A stretch of 64,000 bases of DNA from the NCBI GenBank assembly GCA_965656085.1, contig CBFHJA010000002.1:1-64000 (forward strand), written 5' to 3'. Origin of the DNA: Aliishimia sp965656085 (GTDB lineage Bacteria > Pseudomonadota > Alphaproteobacteria > Rhodobacterales > Rhodobacteraceae). The notes beneath the pieces were generated by a model. It was not told the DNA's origin and searched no databases. It was given only the letters and a program-made list of their open reading frames with translations. How positions within the stretch are numbered: position 1 is the stretch's first letter; the number at the start of each line of letters is the position of its first letter. Positions 40,116-49,602 of the stretch are shown here, in pieces. Made by a program: the position numbers and the translations under genes.

Positions 40116-41354
40116 TCAGATGACGAATTGCGCCAATGTCTCATCCTGCGTGATGTCCGTATAGACAAACCCTTCGGCATCCAGCCTAGAGAGAAAGGCG
40201 TCGAAGTTTTCAGGGTGCGTAGTTTCGATCCCAATCAGAACCGACCCGAAATTACGCGCTGATTTTTTGAGGTATTCGAAGCGGGCGATGTCGTCCTCTG
40301 GACCGAGCAGATTGAGAAAGTCTTTGAGTGCACCGGGGCGCTGCGGCAGGCGCAAAATAAAGTACTTCTTTATTCCTTGATAGCGCTGCGCCCGTTCCTT
40401 CACCTCGGGCAATCGCTCGAAATCGAAATTCCCACCAGAAGCAACGCAGACGACGGTCTTACCCTCAATCGTGGCCTTGCAATCGTTGAGCGCTTCGAAA
40501 GCAAGCGCCCCGGCAGGTTCGAGCACGATCCCCTCAACATTCAGCAAATCGATGAGCGTCGTGCAGAGCCTGTCCTCTGAAATTGTTACCACGTCTCCTA
40601 CCGGAACAGTCTGTAGTCGTGCAAAGGTCTTAGCCCCAATTTGCGCAACTGCAGCACCGTCTACAAAGGAATTGACCGGCGACACATCGACCGGCGCGCC
40701 CGTTCTCAGCGCACTTTGCAAACTCGGCGCACCAGCCGGCTCGACAAAGCAATAGCGGCAGGAGGCACCAAGATAGGAGTAGACACCTGAGGATAGCCCA
40801 CCCCCGCCGACCGGAAGAACGATCATATCGGGCACCCGGCCAAGTTGGCTGATCACCTCAACGGCAACCGACGCCTGCCCTTCGATCACGTCCTCATCGT
40901 CAAAGGGCGACAAGAAATGCGCGCCTCTCTCGGCACAATAGGCCTTCGCGCTGGCTAGCGTGTCATCGAAATAGTCACCTACAAGCTGGATTTCGACAAA
41001 CTCACATCCGAACATCTTTGTCTTCATGATTTTCTGCTGCGGCGTTGTTACCGGCATGAAGACCACACCATGCTTGCGAAAATGTCGGCACATGTAGGCC
41101 ACGCCCTGCGCGTGATTTCCCGCGCTGGCGCACACGAAGGTGTCCTGCGCGGGATCTGTAGCGAGTAACTTGCGCATGGCGTTAAACGCACCGCGCAGCT
41201 TATAAGACCGGACAGGACTTAGGTCTTCGCGCTTAAGCCAGATGTCCGCCTTGTAGCGCGCAGAGAGGTGTTCATTTCGCTGGAGTGGTGTGGCCGGAAA
41301 AACGTCCCGCATCAGCTTTGTCGCTGCTTCTGCTCCCACCTTGAAGTCCGCCAT
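40116..41354 (-). CDS. ilvA: Threonine ammonia-lyase (IlvA)
   Basis: 412 aa from ATG 41354 (a GTG directly before it is also possible). PLP lysine Lys52 lies in SPVRSYKLRGAFN; the phosphate loop region CASAGNHAQGVA and VGGGGLSSG are present. One C-terminal ACT-like regulatory domain (FILRLPQRPGALKDFLNLLG) makes it the single-ACT form rather than the long two-ACT form. It deaminates threonine to 2-oxobutanoate, feeding isoleucine synthesis. The gap 41355-41503 upstream has no assignable promoter. Confidence 0.93.
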   Translation of the reverse strand: MADFKVGAEAATKLMRDVFPATPLQRNEHLSARYKADIWLKREDLSPVRSYKLRGAFNAMRKLLATDPAQDTFVCASAGNHAQGVAYMCRHFRKHGVVFMPVTTPQQKIMKTKMFGCEFVEIQLVGDYFDDTLASAKAYCAERGAHFLSPFDDEDVIEGQASVAVEVISQLGRVPDMIVLPVGGGGLSSGVYSYLGASCRYCFVEPAGAPSLQSALRTGAPVDVSPVNSFVDGAAVAQIGAKTFARLQTVPVGDVVTISEDRLCTTLIDLLNVEGIVLEPAGALAFEALNDCKATIEGKTVVCVASGGNFDFERLPEVKERAQRYQGIKKYFILRLPQRPGALKDFLNLLGPEDDIARFEYLKKSARNFGSVLIGIETTHPENFDAFLSRLDAEGFVYTDITQDETLAQFVI

Positions 41355-41503
41355 CACATCGGCCCTTTCCGATAGGTGACCACGTCTAAGACATGGGGCA
41401 GGCTGCGCAAGGGAAAATCAACTCACACGCTGAAGCGTCTTCAACTGATAGCCAGGAACGCAGGTAATGGCATGTTCCTGTTGGAGGCCGCAGCGGGAGA
41501 GCT

Positions 41504-42055
41504 TCAGGCACGCTTGCGGCGCATCACGGCTAAACCGCCCAAAGCCGACAAGATCATCACAGCGCCAGGGGGAATCGGGATCGGAGCGATCTCGTTCAAA
41601 ACCGTGACACTGAATCCCGACGCCGTCCCAAAGGTGCCATCTCCAAAGTTCAACCCGGGATCGCTGAATGACAGCAAAACAGCATTTCCATCAGCAGCCG
41701 CAAAAGTGCCGCCCGCCGAAACACTGGTGAAGATAATCTCCAATGGTGACGGCCCAAAATTCGCATTCTGACCGGAGGATGCTATCAAAAAATTGATCCC
41801 CGACAATGCCCCGTCACCCAAGTTCATACTGTAGGACGAGACATCAATAGCTGTTGATCCATTGATTGCGGATAAAGTCGCAAGGTTTGTTGCCGAAAAT
41901 GCTGAGCTAAAGACAGAGTAGTCTGTCGATCCAACGGTGAATACGTCACTCGTCGCTTCATAGCCTTCTGCAGCCAGATCAGCGGGTGCAGCTTGCGCTG
42001 ACAACGGGAGCAGCGCTACAGCTACTGAAATGCAGGTTTTCTTAAATAAATTCAT
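41504..42055 (-). CDS. Exported protein with PEP/VPLPA-CTERM-like tail
   Basis: 183 aa from ATG 42055 (GGAAGGGG upstream). It has a signal peptide (cleavage near Ala22-Ala23 in SAQAAP), then about 130 residues of Ser/Gly/Ala/Asn-rich sequence with no enzyme motif. It ends in IPIPPGAVMILSALGGLAV plus MRRKRA: a proline motif, a hydrophobic helix and a basic end. This is the tripartite tail of exosortase substrates, in a variant form. It lies 85 bases downstream of the giant RTX gene on the same strand, so the two may be coexpressed. The frame upstream of 42055 overlaps the RTX gene and is not used. Confidence 0.8.
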   Translation of the reverse strand: MNLFKKTCISVAVALLPLSAQAAPADLAAEGYEATSDVFTVGSTDYSVFSSAFSATNLATLSAINGSTAIDVSSYSMNLGDGALSGINFLIASSGQNANFGPSPLEIIFTSVSAGGTFAAADGNAVLLSFSDPGLNFGDGTFGTASGFSVTVLNEIAPIPIPPGAVMILSALGGLAVMRRKRA

Positions 42056-42140
42056 AGTTTTAACCCCTTCCAACGCTATTTTGCGGCTAGTCACCCAATG
42101 ATGAGAGTTTATCAACCGCAGAATGGTCCGGATAGTCTCC

Positions 42141-45100
42141 TTACAGCAAAAAGTCTGTCTCGAAGGCGGAAACGCCCACAAGGACGATCTGTTCGCCTTC
42201 CCCGTCGAGGTTGACAAACGTGTTCCCGCCCAAGGTCGCAGACAGTGCAACATTTGCAGTCCCGATATCCAACAGATCTCCCTCTGATGCATCGAAGTCA
42301 AAGATGTAGTTTGCCTCGCGCGCACCATTGGTAGCAGACGTTGAAAAATCAAAGACATCTGCACCATCACCGCCGAAGATCACATCCAACGGTCCGCCGA
42401 GGGGATCGATCCGATCCGCACCAGCGGTCCCAAACAGGCGGTCGGATCCATTCGTGCCCGTGATCTGGTTGAGGACCGGGCCTTCGACCACATCCGTTAC
42501 GGTGACAGAAATCGCCTGATCCGCAACACTTCCAGCTCCACCATCGGCGCGAACAAGCACTTCATAAACGCCGTCCGTATCATCATCGGTCGGGGACTCG
42601 AAGTCTGGAGCAACCGCAAAGGACAGATCGCCCGTGGTGCTATCGATCTGGAACAGAACGCTATCCGCGCCGCCTACGATCGAATAGGTGACCGGACCAG
42701 ACGCATCTACATCCGTGGCTTGCACTGTACCGACAGCGGATTGGTTCTCGCCTAACGAGAAGCTGGACGCCGACGAGAAGATCGGCACGTCGTCCACACC
42801 TGTGATGGTGATGGTCACCGTTGCCGGGGCCGATGTCGCAAGCACCGCATCAGTGGCTGTGACCTGAACGGTCACATCCGTTGTCGCCCCTGCGGCGAGT
42901 GATTGGAACCCGCTGCCCGGGTTGAACTCCAGCACAGAGCCGCTCAGCGACACACCTGCAACCGGAGCCACCAGCGCATAGGTCAGAGTGGCGCCCGTGT
43001 CATCGGCATCCGCATCCGAAGCCAATGTGGCGAGATCAAGGGTAACAGCACCACCGTCTTCAGTCGCATCGAGCGTGCCTGCCACCACGGTTGGCGTGTC
43101 GTTCTGGCCCGATACGGACAGGGACACGGTTGCCGTGTCGGTCCCGCCATTTCCGTCTGAGACGGTGTAGGAGAAGCTGTCAGAGACCATATCGCCCGCA
43201 TCGAGCGCCTCATAAACGCCGCCGCCTGCAATCGTGAACGTGCCGTCGCCGTTGTCGGTCACGGGGGCCCCGAGCGCCGTTATCGAATCTGCCCCCGAAA
43301 CAAGCAAGATATTGGGGTCCACATCGGTATCGTTGATCAGGACGTTGCCCGTTGTGCCGCCCGCATCCTCATCAATCGCGAACGGCCCATCATCCACCCC
43401 CACAGGCGCGGTGTTGTCGTCGTTGAGGATCGTGTGGGTCGCGGCAGCCACGCCGATGGCATGGTCAGCCCGGTCGACCGACTGGATTGCCACACTAATC
43501 GTCTCATCGAGCTCCGGCGTGATATCTCCAATGATGTCTACCGTGAACGTCGCGGTGCTTTCGCCAACCCCCAGCGTGACATTGGTCGGGATCGCTCCGG
43601 TGAAATCGCTCGCATCAGCAGAACCGGAAACGACCAGCGCGGCCGTGACAGCGGCAGCCGTCGAGCCCGTGCGGCTTACCGTGAAGGTGACGCTGGCTGT
43701 GCCTATATCGCCCTCATCGCCTGAGGTCGGGACCACACCGATGGACACGGTCGCAACTGCATTTTCCGTCACATCGTTGACTGTCACCTGCACCGCTTCG
43801 ACATCTGTGTCAGTCCCATCAGAGACCGAGACATTCACATCGTAGACATTGTCCACGCCCTGATCGAGCGGCGTCTCGAAATCCGGCGGCGCGATGAAAG
43901 AGAGCACACCAGTAGAGCTGTCGATCTGGAACAGTGCGGCATCGGCACCGCCCGCCAACGTGTGGATGGCCGGGTCGGTGGTGTCCGGATCGGAGGAGGT
44001 GATCGTTGCAACCGTCGCTGTGTTCTCATCAATTGCGAAGCTGAGCGTCGGATTGGTGATCGCTGGCACGTCGTTCACGCCCGTCACGGTCACGGTCACG
44101 GTGTTGGTCGCCGTACCGCCGTTGCCATCATCAGCCTCGACGTCAATGGTCACGTCCCGCATCTCGCCAACCGCAAGGTCTTGGAAATCCGCGCCCGGAT
44201 TGAAGGTCAGCGTCGTGCCGAGGATGCTGGCCGTGCCTTCCGAAGGCGCGCCGATCACGGTGTAGGTCAGGCTGCTGCCGTCGTCGTCGCTGTCAACGTC
44301 ATCGCCCAGCGTCGCGAGGTTCAACGTCACCGCGCTGCCATCCTCATCCGCCGTGAGCGTGCCCGCCGTAAGGGTCGGGTCGTCGTTCACGCCGGTGACG
44401 GTTACAGTCACCACGTTATTGGCAGTCGCGCCGCGCAGGTCGGTTGCGCTGATATCAACCAGCACCTGCTGCTCCTCTACACCTGCGAGCGACTGGAAGT
44501 CACCGCCCACATCGAAAGTCAGCGTCGTGCCGCTCACGGATGCGCTGCCTTCGGTACCCGTGTAGCTCTCCGCATAGGTCAGGTTTGTGCCGTCATTCTC
44601 AGCGTCGATATCGTCACCGAGCGGGGCAAGGTTCAGGGCGAAGGTGCCACCGTCTTCGGTCGCCGTCAGCGTTCCCGCGCCCAAGGTAGGCGTATCGTTC
44701 GTGCCGGTGACGGTGATGACGGACGCGCCGCCTGTCGTGACGGCGCCGAACAGGTCCACCACGTCGTAGGTCACGGTCACGACAGTGTCTTCGCCTTGGT
44801 TCAAAGGTTGATAGGCTGCGTTGGCCGGATCGAAGGTGAAGGTGTTGCCCGTGTGTATCACACCCGCCGGGAGCACGCCGACATTGGTGACGTTCAGCAC
44901 CTCGCCATTGTCCACGTCGCTGGATTGCGCGAGCATATCCACAGAGATCACTGCATCGTCTTCGTTCACAGCCGCCGTCACGGCCCCAGCAATCACCGGC
45001 GCGTCGTTGCGCGCGTCGATCGTCATGCCAACGTCACCGACGTCGGTCTCGCCCGTGCCAGTGCTGATGGCGGTGTAGCTCCAATCCTGCGCGAGCGTTT

Positions 45101-48100
45101 CGAGCAAGGTTTCGCTGAGCGCCTGCGCACCCGCTCCATTGGTCGGATCGTAGGTGAAGTCCCCCGTAGAGGCGACCATCAGAGTTGCGCCGCTAGCGAA
45201 GGTGAGCGTGCCGCCTGCCGCCGAAGTCTGGCCCTCGACGGTGAAATCCTGCACTTCGATCCCGCCCGCAGGTTCGAGCATCTGGTTGAGAATTTCCAGA
45301 TCGGCGAAGTTGAACGGCGGGTTCGGATCAAGGATGTTGCCCGTGATCGTCTGATCTTCGTTGCCGGAGAACACCTCGTCGATGGCGTAGACGCCGTCTT
45401 CGAGGATCACGTCATCAATGGTAAAATCGGCAAGCGCCTCGCCTTGCAACGTGATCGAGCCGCCCGTGATGAAATTCATCACCGTGTTGCCGCTCACTTC
45501 GGATGCGGTGAGGAAGCCCAGAATGGCCGCGTCTTTCGGCAGATCGCGCAGATCAACCTTGTTGACCCCGCCGCCTGAGGCAAAGTCTGCCCAGAGATCG
45601 TCCCCATTGTCTTCGGAGACCACGACGATGTCGTCGTCGGCCAGCGTCGTATAGGTGTCGTCACCGCCAAGGCCGGTCATGATGTTCACGCCGGTCGTGC
45701 CGGACAGGTTGTCGTCGAAGGCCGAGCCTGTGGCATTCTCGAAGTTGGAGATAACGTCGCCATCGGCGAAACCGCCGGAAACTATGTTCGTCGCGAGATC
45801 GACCGTCACTGCCGCGTCAGACCCCTGATAGGATATCGTATCGCTTCCGCTACTGCCCGCGTTGAAGAGATCCACGGTCTCAGACGCGATCATGATTTCG
45901 TCGCGTCCATTTGAACTTATGCCCCGTGCTTCGATCACCGTGCCTGCGCTTGCCGTCACGCCAGAAAAGTCGAAGGTCGAAACGCCATTTGTTTGAAATG
46001 CGGAGCTCACGAACAGGCGCTGCGTCCCGGTCAGTTCGAGACCGGAGAAGTCCGCTGTTTCACCGACATGATTTCGCAGAGTGATATTGCTATCGCGCGA
46101 GGTGTTTTGGGTATCGAACACATCGGTGATGGTCAGAGAGCCCAGATCATCCACTTCCGCGGCATCGATTGTAATCGTGCCATTGTTCTCGATGAATGTG
46201 CTTTCGATCCCTTCGACGTCCGTTCCGCTCAGATTGCTAGAGCGCAGTGTCAAGGCGTCGGTGCCTGTCCCTCCATCAATCGTGCTGTCGGTGTAAGTCG
46301 CACTCACAAGCGACAGCGCATCATCTTCTGTGCCACCATCAATACGCGAGCCTGCCCCCACGACGCTGGAGACTGTGATGTCATCAAGCCCGGAGCCGCC
46401 AAGAACGGTCACAGGTTGCCGCGTCCCATCGAAGTGAGAGGCCGACAGCGTGATGACGTCATCATCTGCGCCGCCGTCCAGCAAGCCCGCGGTACCCGAG
46501 CCCGCAAGTGTATCGTTCCCTGCGCCGCCTTCCAAAGTCGAGTACCCAGAGGACGCATTCAGGCTATCATTTCCCAAGCCGCCCGAGGCGCTGTTCGTCC
46601 CGGTCCTTACGTCGATTGCGTCGTCACCATCCGTGCCGGTGACGGTTTCATTCGCACTGCCGCCGCTGAAGGTCACAAAGCTGTCCACGCCAGACCGCCC
46701 GATCCCGGACAGGTCGATCACAGCGTCTTGTCCGGCGACCTGGCCAGTTTGTGCGATACGCAGGCGCTCATTCGCGCCAAGATCGCTGAGAGTGCTGAAA
46801 TCCGTTACAATCGGAGCCGCAGTTCCAAGCCCCACGTAGCTGAGCGTAATATTTGCATCGTTGCTTGTATTTGAGAACACGTTTGTGATCGACAGCGCGC
46901 CGAGATCCGCGACTTCATCGGCATCTACGGTGAAGGTTCCACTGCTCGTCAATAAGGTGCTGACAATATTTTCAAAATCAGTTCCAGAAGCGTTTGTACT
47001 GGTCACGGTCAGCGTGTTGGTTCCCGCGCCACCGTCGATTGTTCCATTTCTGAGCGTCGCGCTGTTTAACGTGATCGCATCATCATCGGCCCCACCGTCG
47101 ACAAGCGCACCGTCGCCTTGCACAGAGGTGACGGTGATCGTGTCCTGTCCCAATCCGCCCAAGATGGTCGAGGGTTGTCGTGTCCCGTCGGAAAACGCGA
47201 CGCTAATGTCTAAGGTGTCATCGCCATCGCCGCCATCGAACAGACCCGAGGTAGACGAGGTCGAAATCGAGTCGTCTCCACTGCCGCCAAGAAGCGTCGA
47301 AAAGCCCGAACCGGCTGTCAGAGTGTCGTTGCCGACACCGCCGGAGATGAAGTTCGTTCCGCTGCTGCCCCGAAGATTGTCATCGCCGCTGGTTCCCGTG
47401 ATCGTTTCATCGGCAGTGCTACCCGTGTAGCGCAACAGAGTGTCGGGATCGGCGCGACCAATGGCCGAGAAATCCAGTATCGCCTGTTGCCCACTGGACT
47501 GCCCGGTGGTGCTGATGCTGAGCCGTTCGCCAGCCCCCAGACCGGACAGTGCGGCAAAAGATGTCGTCGTGGATGCGCCCAGACCGTTGTAGTTCAGCGT
47601 TATGTTCGCATCGAAGCTAGTGTTGCTGAAGACATCGGTAATGTCGAGCGCACCGAGATCGGCCACTTCATCCGCATCCACGGTGAACGTGCCGCTATTT
47701 GCCAGCAAGGTGCTGGCGATATTCACAAAATCAGTTCCAGAAGCGTTTGTACTGGTCACGGTCAGCGTGTTGGTTCCCGCGCCACCGTCGATTGTTCCAT
47801 TTCTGAGCGTCGCGCTGTTTAACGTGATCGCATCATCATCGGCCCCACCGTCGACAAGCGCACCGTCGCCTTGCACAGAGGTGACGGTGATCGTGTCCTG
47901 TCCCAATCCGCCCAAGATGGTCGAGGGTTGTCGTGTCCCGTCGGAAAACGCGACGCTAATGTCTAAGGTGTCATCGCCATCGCCGCCATCGAACAGACCC
48001 GAGGTAGACGAGGTCGAAATCGAGTCGTCTCCACTGCCGCCAAGAAGCGTCGAAAAGCCCGAACCGGCTGTCAGAGTGTCGTTGCCGACACCGCCGGAGA

Positions 48101-49442
48101 TGAAGTTCGTTCCGCTGCTGCCCCGAAGATTGTCATCGCCGCTGGTTCCCGTGATCGTTTCATCGGCAGTGCTACCCGTGTAGCGCAACAGAGTGTCGGG
48201 ATCGGCGCGACCAATGGCCGAGAAATCCAGTATCGCCTGTTGCCCACTGGACTGCCCGGTGGTGCTGATGCTGAGCCGTTCGCCAGCCCCCAGACCGGAC
48301 AGTGCGGCAAAAGATGTCGTCGTGGATGCGCCCAGACCGTTGTAGTTCAGCGTTATGTTCGCATCGAAGCTAGTGTTGCTGAAGACATCGGTAATGTCGA
48401 GCGCACCGAGATCGGCCACTTCATCCGCATCCACGGTGAACGTGCCATTGTTTGCCAGCACGGTGCTGGCGATATTCACAAAATCCGTTCCTCGCGCATC
48501 CGTCGTGCTGCTCACCGTCAGTGCGTTTGTTCCGGTACCGCCATCAACCGTGGCGTTCCGAATTGTCGCACTGCTCAGGGTGATCGCGTCATTGTCCGCT
48601 CCGGCATCCACCTGAGAGCCATCGCCTTGCGATGACCTGACAATGATGGTGTCCTCGCCAGTGCCGCCCAGCACCGTGGAGGGTTGCCGCGCACCACTTG
48701 TGAAGAAACCGATACTGATATCCAGAGCATCGTTGCCGGCACCGCCATCGAACAGACCCGAGGTAGACGAGGTCGAAATCGAGTCGTCTCCATTGCCACC
48801 AAGAAGCGTCGAAAAGCCCGAACCGGCTGTCAGAGTGTCGTTGCCAGCACCGCCGGAGATGGAGTTCGTTCCGCTGCTGCCCCGAAGATCGTCATCACCG
48901 CTGGTTCCCGTGATCGTTTCATCGGCGATCGCCCCCGCATAGAGTAACCGCGAATCCACTGCCATCGACATCGCGCTGAAATCTATGGTGACCTGATCGC
49001 CAGAGGCTTGACCCGTCGTAGAAATGCTCAACCGCTCGTCTGAGCCGAGCGTCGACCCCGTCCCTATTGCAATAGCGAATGGAGATGCAGAGTTAGAGAA
49101 GTTCAGCCTCAGATTGGCATCGTTTGTCGGGCTGGTGGTGAAAGTATTGGTTATTGAAAGCGCGCCCAGGTCGTTCAACTCGTCGGCATCTAGGAAAATG
49201 GTGCCGTTGTTCTGGATCTGTGTCTCTTCAATGCCCGACAGATCGACATTCTCGAGATTGGCGCTGGTCAATTCGAGGCGGTCTGTTCCACCACCACCGT
49301 GTATCACCCCCGAGGTGGTACCCGAAAGCAAAAAGGTGCCGCTGATGCTAATGACATCGTCTGTCGGCGTACCGATAATCTCAGCCACGCCGGCATTGTT
49401 CGCGCGATCGTTGTTGTCAAAATTGGCCATGGAAACACCCAT
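42141..49442 (-). CDS. Giant RTX/cadherin-domain adhesin-like protein (type I secretion substrate)
   Basis: 2,433 aa. The N-terminal 1,000 residues hold four tandem repeats of about 250 aa, each with RTX-like calcium motifs (GTSGDDNLRG, GGSGDDSIS). A further RTX block lies near 1190-1250. A row of extracellular modules follows: VCBS/cadherin-like repeats (NEDDAVISVDML, TEDGGTFALNLAPLGDD, DEDGSAVTLNLATLGDD), cadherin-like SSDPDTTDPAIH...ALFQIDSSTGVLSF, a Calx-beta domain (GDEGDIGTASVTFTVSRTGS), and another VCBS and cadherin pair. The last 110 residues have GTNGSDRLFGTAGADRI, FGGDGADVFDF and YIFDFDASEGDLLDIG, the usual C-terminal type I secretion region. No N-terminal signal peptide is seen, which fits type I secretion. 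The transporter genes are not in the window. ATG 49430 is an alternative start. Confidence 0.9.
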   Translation of the reverse strand: MGVSMANFDNNDRANNAGVAEIIGTPTDDVISISGTFLLSGTTSGVIHGGGGTDRLELTSANLENVDLSGIEETQIQNNGTIFLDADELNDLGALSITNTFTTSPTNDANLRLNFSNSASPFAIAIGTGSTLGSDERLSISTTGQASGDQVTIDFSAMSMAVDSRLLYAGAIADETITGTSGDDDLRGSSGTNSISGGAGNDTLTAGSGFSTLLGGNGDDSISTSSTSGLFDGGAGNDALDISIGFFTSGARQPSTVLGGTGEDTIIVRSSQGDGSQVDAGADNDAITLSSATIRNATVDGGTGTNALTVSSTTDARGTDFVNIASTVLANNGTFTVDADEVADLGALDITDVFSNTSFDANITLNYNGLGASTTTSFAALSGLGAGERLSISTTGQSSGQQAILDFSAIGRADPDTLLRYTGSTADETITGTSGDDNLRGSSGTNFISGGVGNDTLTAGSGFSTLLGGSGDDSISTSSTSGLFDGGDGDDTLDISVAFSDGTRQPSTILGGLGQDTITVTSVQGDGALVDGGADDDAITLNSATLRNGTIDGGAGTNTLTVTSTNASGTDFVNIASTLLANSGTFTVDADEVADLGALDITDVFSNTSFDANITLNYNGLGASTTTSFAALSGLGAGERLSISTTGQSSGQQAILDFSAIGRADPDTLLRYTGSTADETITGTSGDDNLRGSSGTNFISGGVGNDTLTAGSGFSTLLGGSGDDSISTSSTSGLFDGGDGDDTLDISVAFSDGTRQPSTILGGLGQDTITVTSVQGDGALVDGGADDDAITLNSATLRNGTIDGGAGTNTLTVTSTNASGTDFENIVSTLLTSSGTFTVDADEVADLGALSITNVFSNTSNDANITLSYVGLGTAAPIVTDFSTLSDLGANERLRIAQTGQVAGQDAVIDLSGIGRSGVDSFVTFSGGSANETVTGTDGDDAIDVRTGTNSASGGLGNDSLNASSGYSTLEGGAGNDTLAGSGTAGLLDGGADDDVITLSASHFDGTRQPVTVLGGSGLDDITVSSVVGAGSRIDGGTEDDALSLVSATYTDSTIDGGTGTDALTLRSSNLSGTDVEGIESTFIENNGTITIDAAEVDDLGSLTITDVFDTQNTSRDSNITLRNHVGETADFSGLELTGTQRLFVSSAFQTNGVSTFDFSGVTASAGTVIEARGISSNGRDEIMIASETVDLFNAGSSGSDTISYQGSDAAVTVDLATNIVSGGFADGDVISNFENATGSAFDDNLSGTTGVNIMTGLGGDDTYTTLADDDIVVVSEDNGDDLWADFASGGGVNKVDLRDLPKDAAILGFLTASEVSGNTVMNFITGGSITLQGEALADFTIDDVILEDGVYAIDEVFSGNEDQTITGNILDPNPPFNFADLEILNQMLEPAGGIEVQDFTVEGQTSAAGGTLTFASGATLMVASTGDFTYDPTNGAGAQALSETLLETLAQDWSYTAISTGTGETDVGDVGMTIDARNDAPVIAGAVTAAVNEDDAVISVDMLAQSSDVDNGEVLNVTNVGVLPAGVIHTGNTFTFDPANAAYQPLNQGEDTVVTVTYDVVDLFGAVTTGGASVITVTGTNDTPTLGAGTLTATEDGGTFALNLAPLGDDIDAENDGTNLTYAESYTGTEGSASVSGTTLTFDVGGDFQSLAGVEEQQVLVDISATDLRGATANNVVTVTVTGVNDDPTLTAGTLTADEDGSAVTLNLATLGDDVDSDDDGSSLTYTVIGAPSEGTASILGTTLTFNPGADFQDLAVGEMRDVTIDVEADDGNGGTATNTVTVTVTGVNDVPAITNPTLSFAIDENTATVATITSSDPDTTDPAIHTLAGGADAALFQIDSSTGVLSFIAPPDFETPLDQGVDNVYDVNVSVSDGTDTDVEAVQVTVNDVTENAVATVSIGVVPTSGDEGDIGTASVTFTVSRTGSTAAAVTAALVVSGSADASDFTGAIPTNVTLGVGESTATFTVDIIGDITPELDETISVAIQSVDRADHAIGVAAATHTILNDDNTAPVGVDDGPFAIDEDAGGTTGNVLINDTDVDPNILLVSGADSITALGAPVTDNGDGTFTIAGGGVYEALDAGDMVSDSFSYTVSDGNGGTDTATVSLSVSGQNDTPTVVAGTLDATEDGGAVTLDLATLASDADADDTGATLTYALVAPVAGVSLSGSVLEFNPGSGFQSLAAGATTDVTVQVTATDAVLATSAPATVTITITGVDDVPIFSSASSFSLGENQSAVGTVQATDVDASGPVTYSIVGGADSVLFQIDSTTGDLSFAVAPDFESPTDDDTDGVYEVLVRADGGAGSVADQAISVTVTDVVEGPVLNQITGTNGSDRLFGTAGADRIDPLGGPLDVIFGGDGADVFDFSTSATNGAREANYIFDFDASEGDLLDIGTANVALSATLGGNTFVNLDGEGEQIVLVGVSAFETDFLL
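46973..47693. repeat. Copy 1 of a 721-bp direct repeat in the RTX gene
   Basis: Every segment compared by eye matches 47726-48446 at an offset of 753 bases (251 codons). Identity breaks at 46972 on one side and 47694 on the other. It encodes most of one 251-aa repeat, including its calcium-binding motifs. Confidence 0.88.
47726..48446. repeat. Copy 2 of the 721-bp direct repeat in the RTX gene
   Basis: Partner of 46973-47693, separated by only 32 bases that differ slightly between units. The outer two units of the four-unit array (about 46.2-46.97 kb and 48.45-49.2 kb) are clearly diverged. Confidence 0.88.
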
Positions 49443-49550
49443 GCTTCGAATTGTACCGCATATAATGCTGACGGTTTTAGCGCGTCATTTACGCTTCGTT
49501 AAGCATTTTTTCGCTCAGCCAAGGTCTGCGCGCAAAAAAATCAGTTGCTC

Positions 49551-49580
49551 AAAAAATCTCAGCCTCGTTCGTTGGCTCAG
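49551..49580 (-). terminator. Rho-independent terminator after the glycosyltransferase gene
   Basis: On the minus strand, CTGAGCC pairs with GGCTGAG (one G-G mismatch, 9-base loop, 49558-49580) and is followed by ATTTTTT. It begins 22 bases after the glycosyltransferase stop, separating that gene from the RTX gene downstream. Confidence 0.6.
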
Positions 49581-49602
49581 ATACTTGAAAAATAATGTGA
49601 AG

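Noticed and set aside
41453..41480. 7-bp stem CAGGAAC/GTTCCTG with a 14-base loop downstream of the PEP-CTERM-like gene
   Set aside because: No U-tract on the relevant strand, so it was not called a terminator.
43962..45578. A 538-codon plus-strand frame opposite the RTX gene
   Set aside because: Basic, motif-free shadow of the cadherin/VCBS modules on the minus strand.
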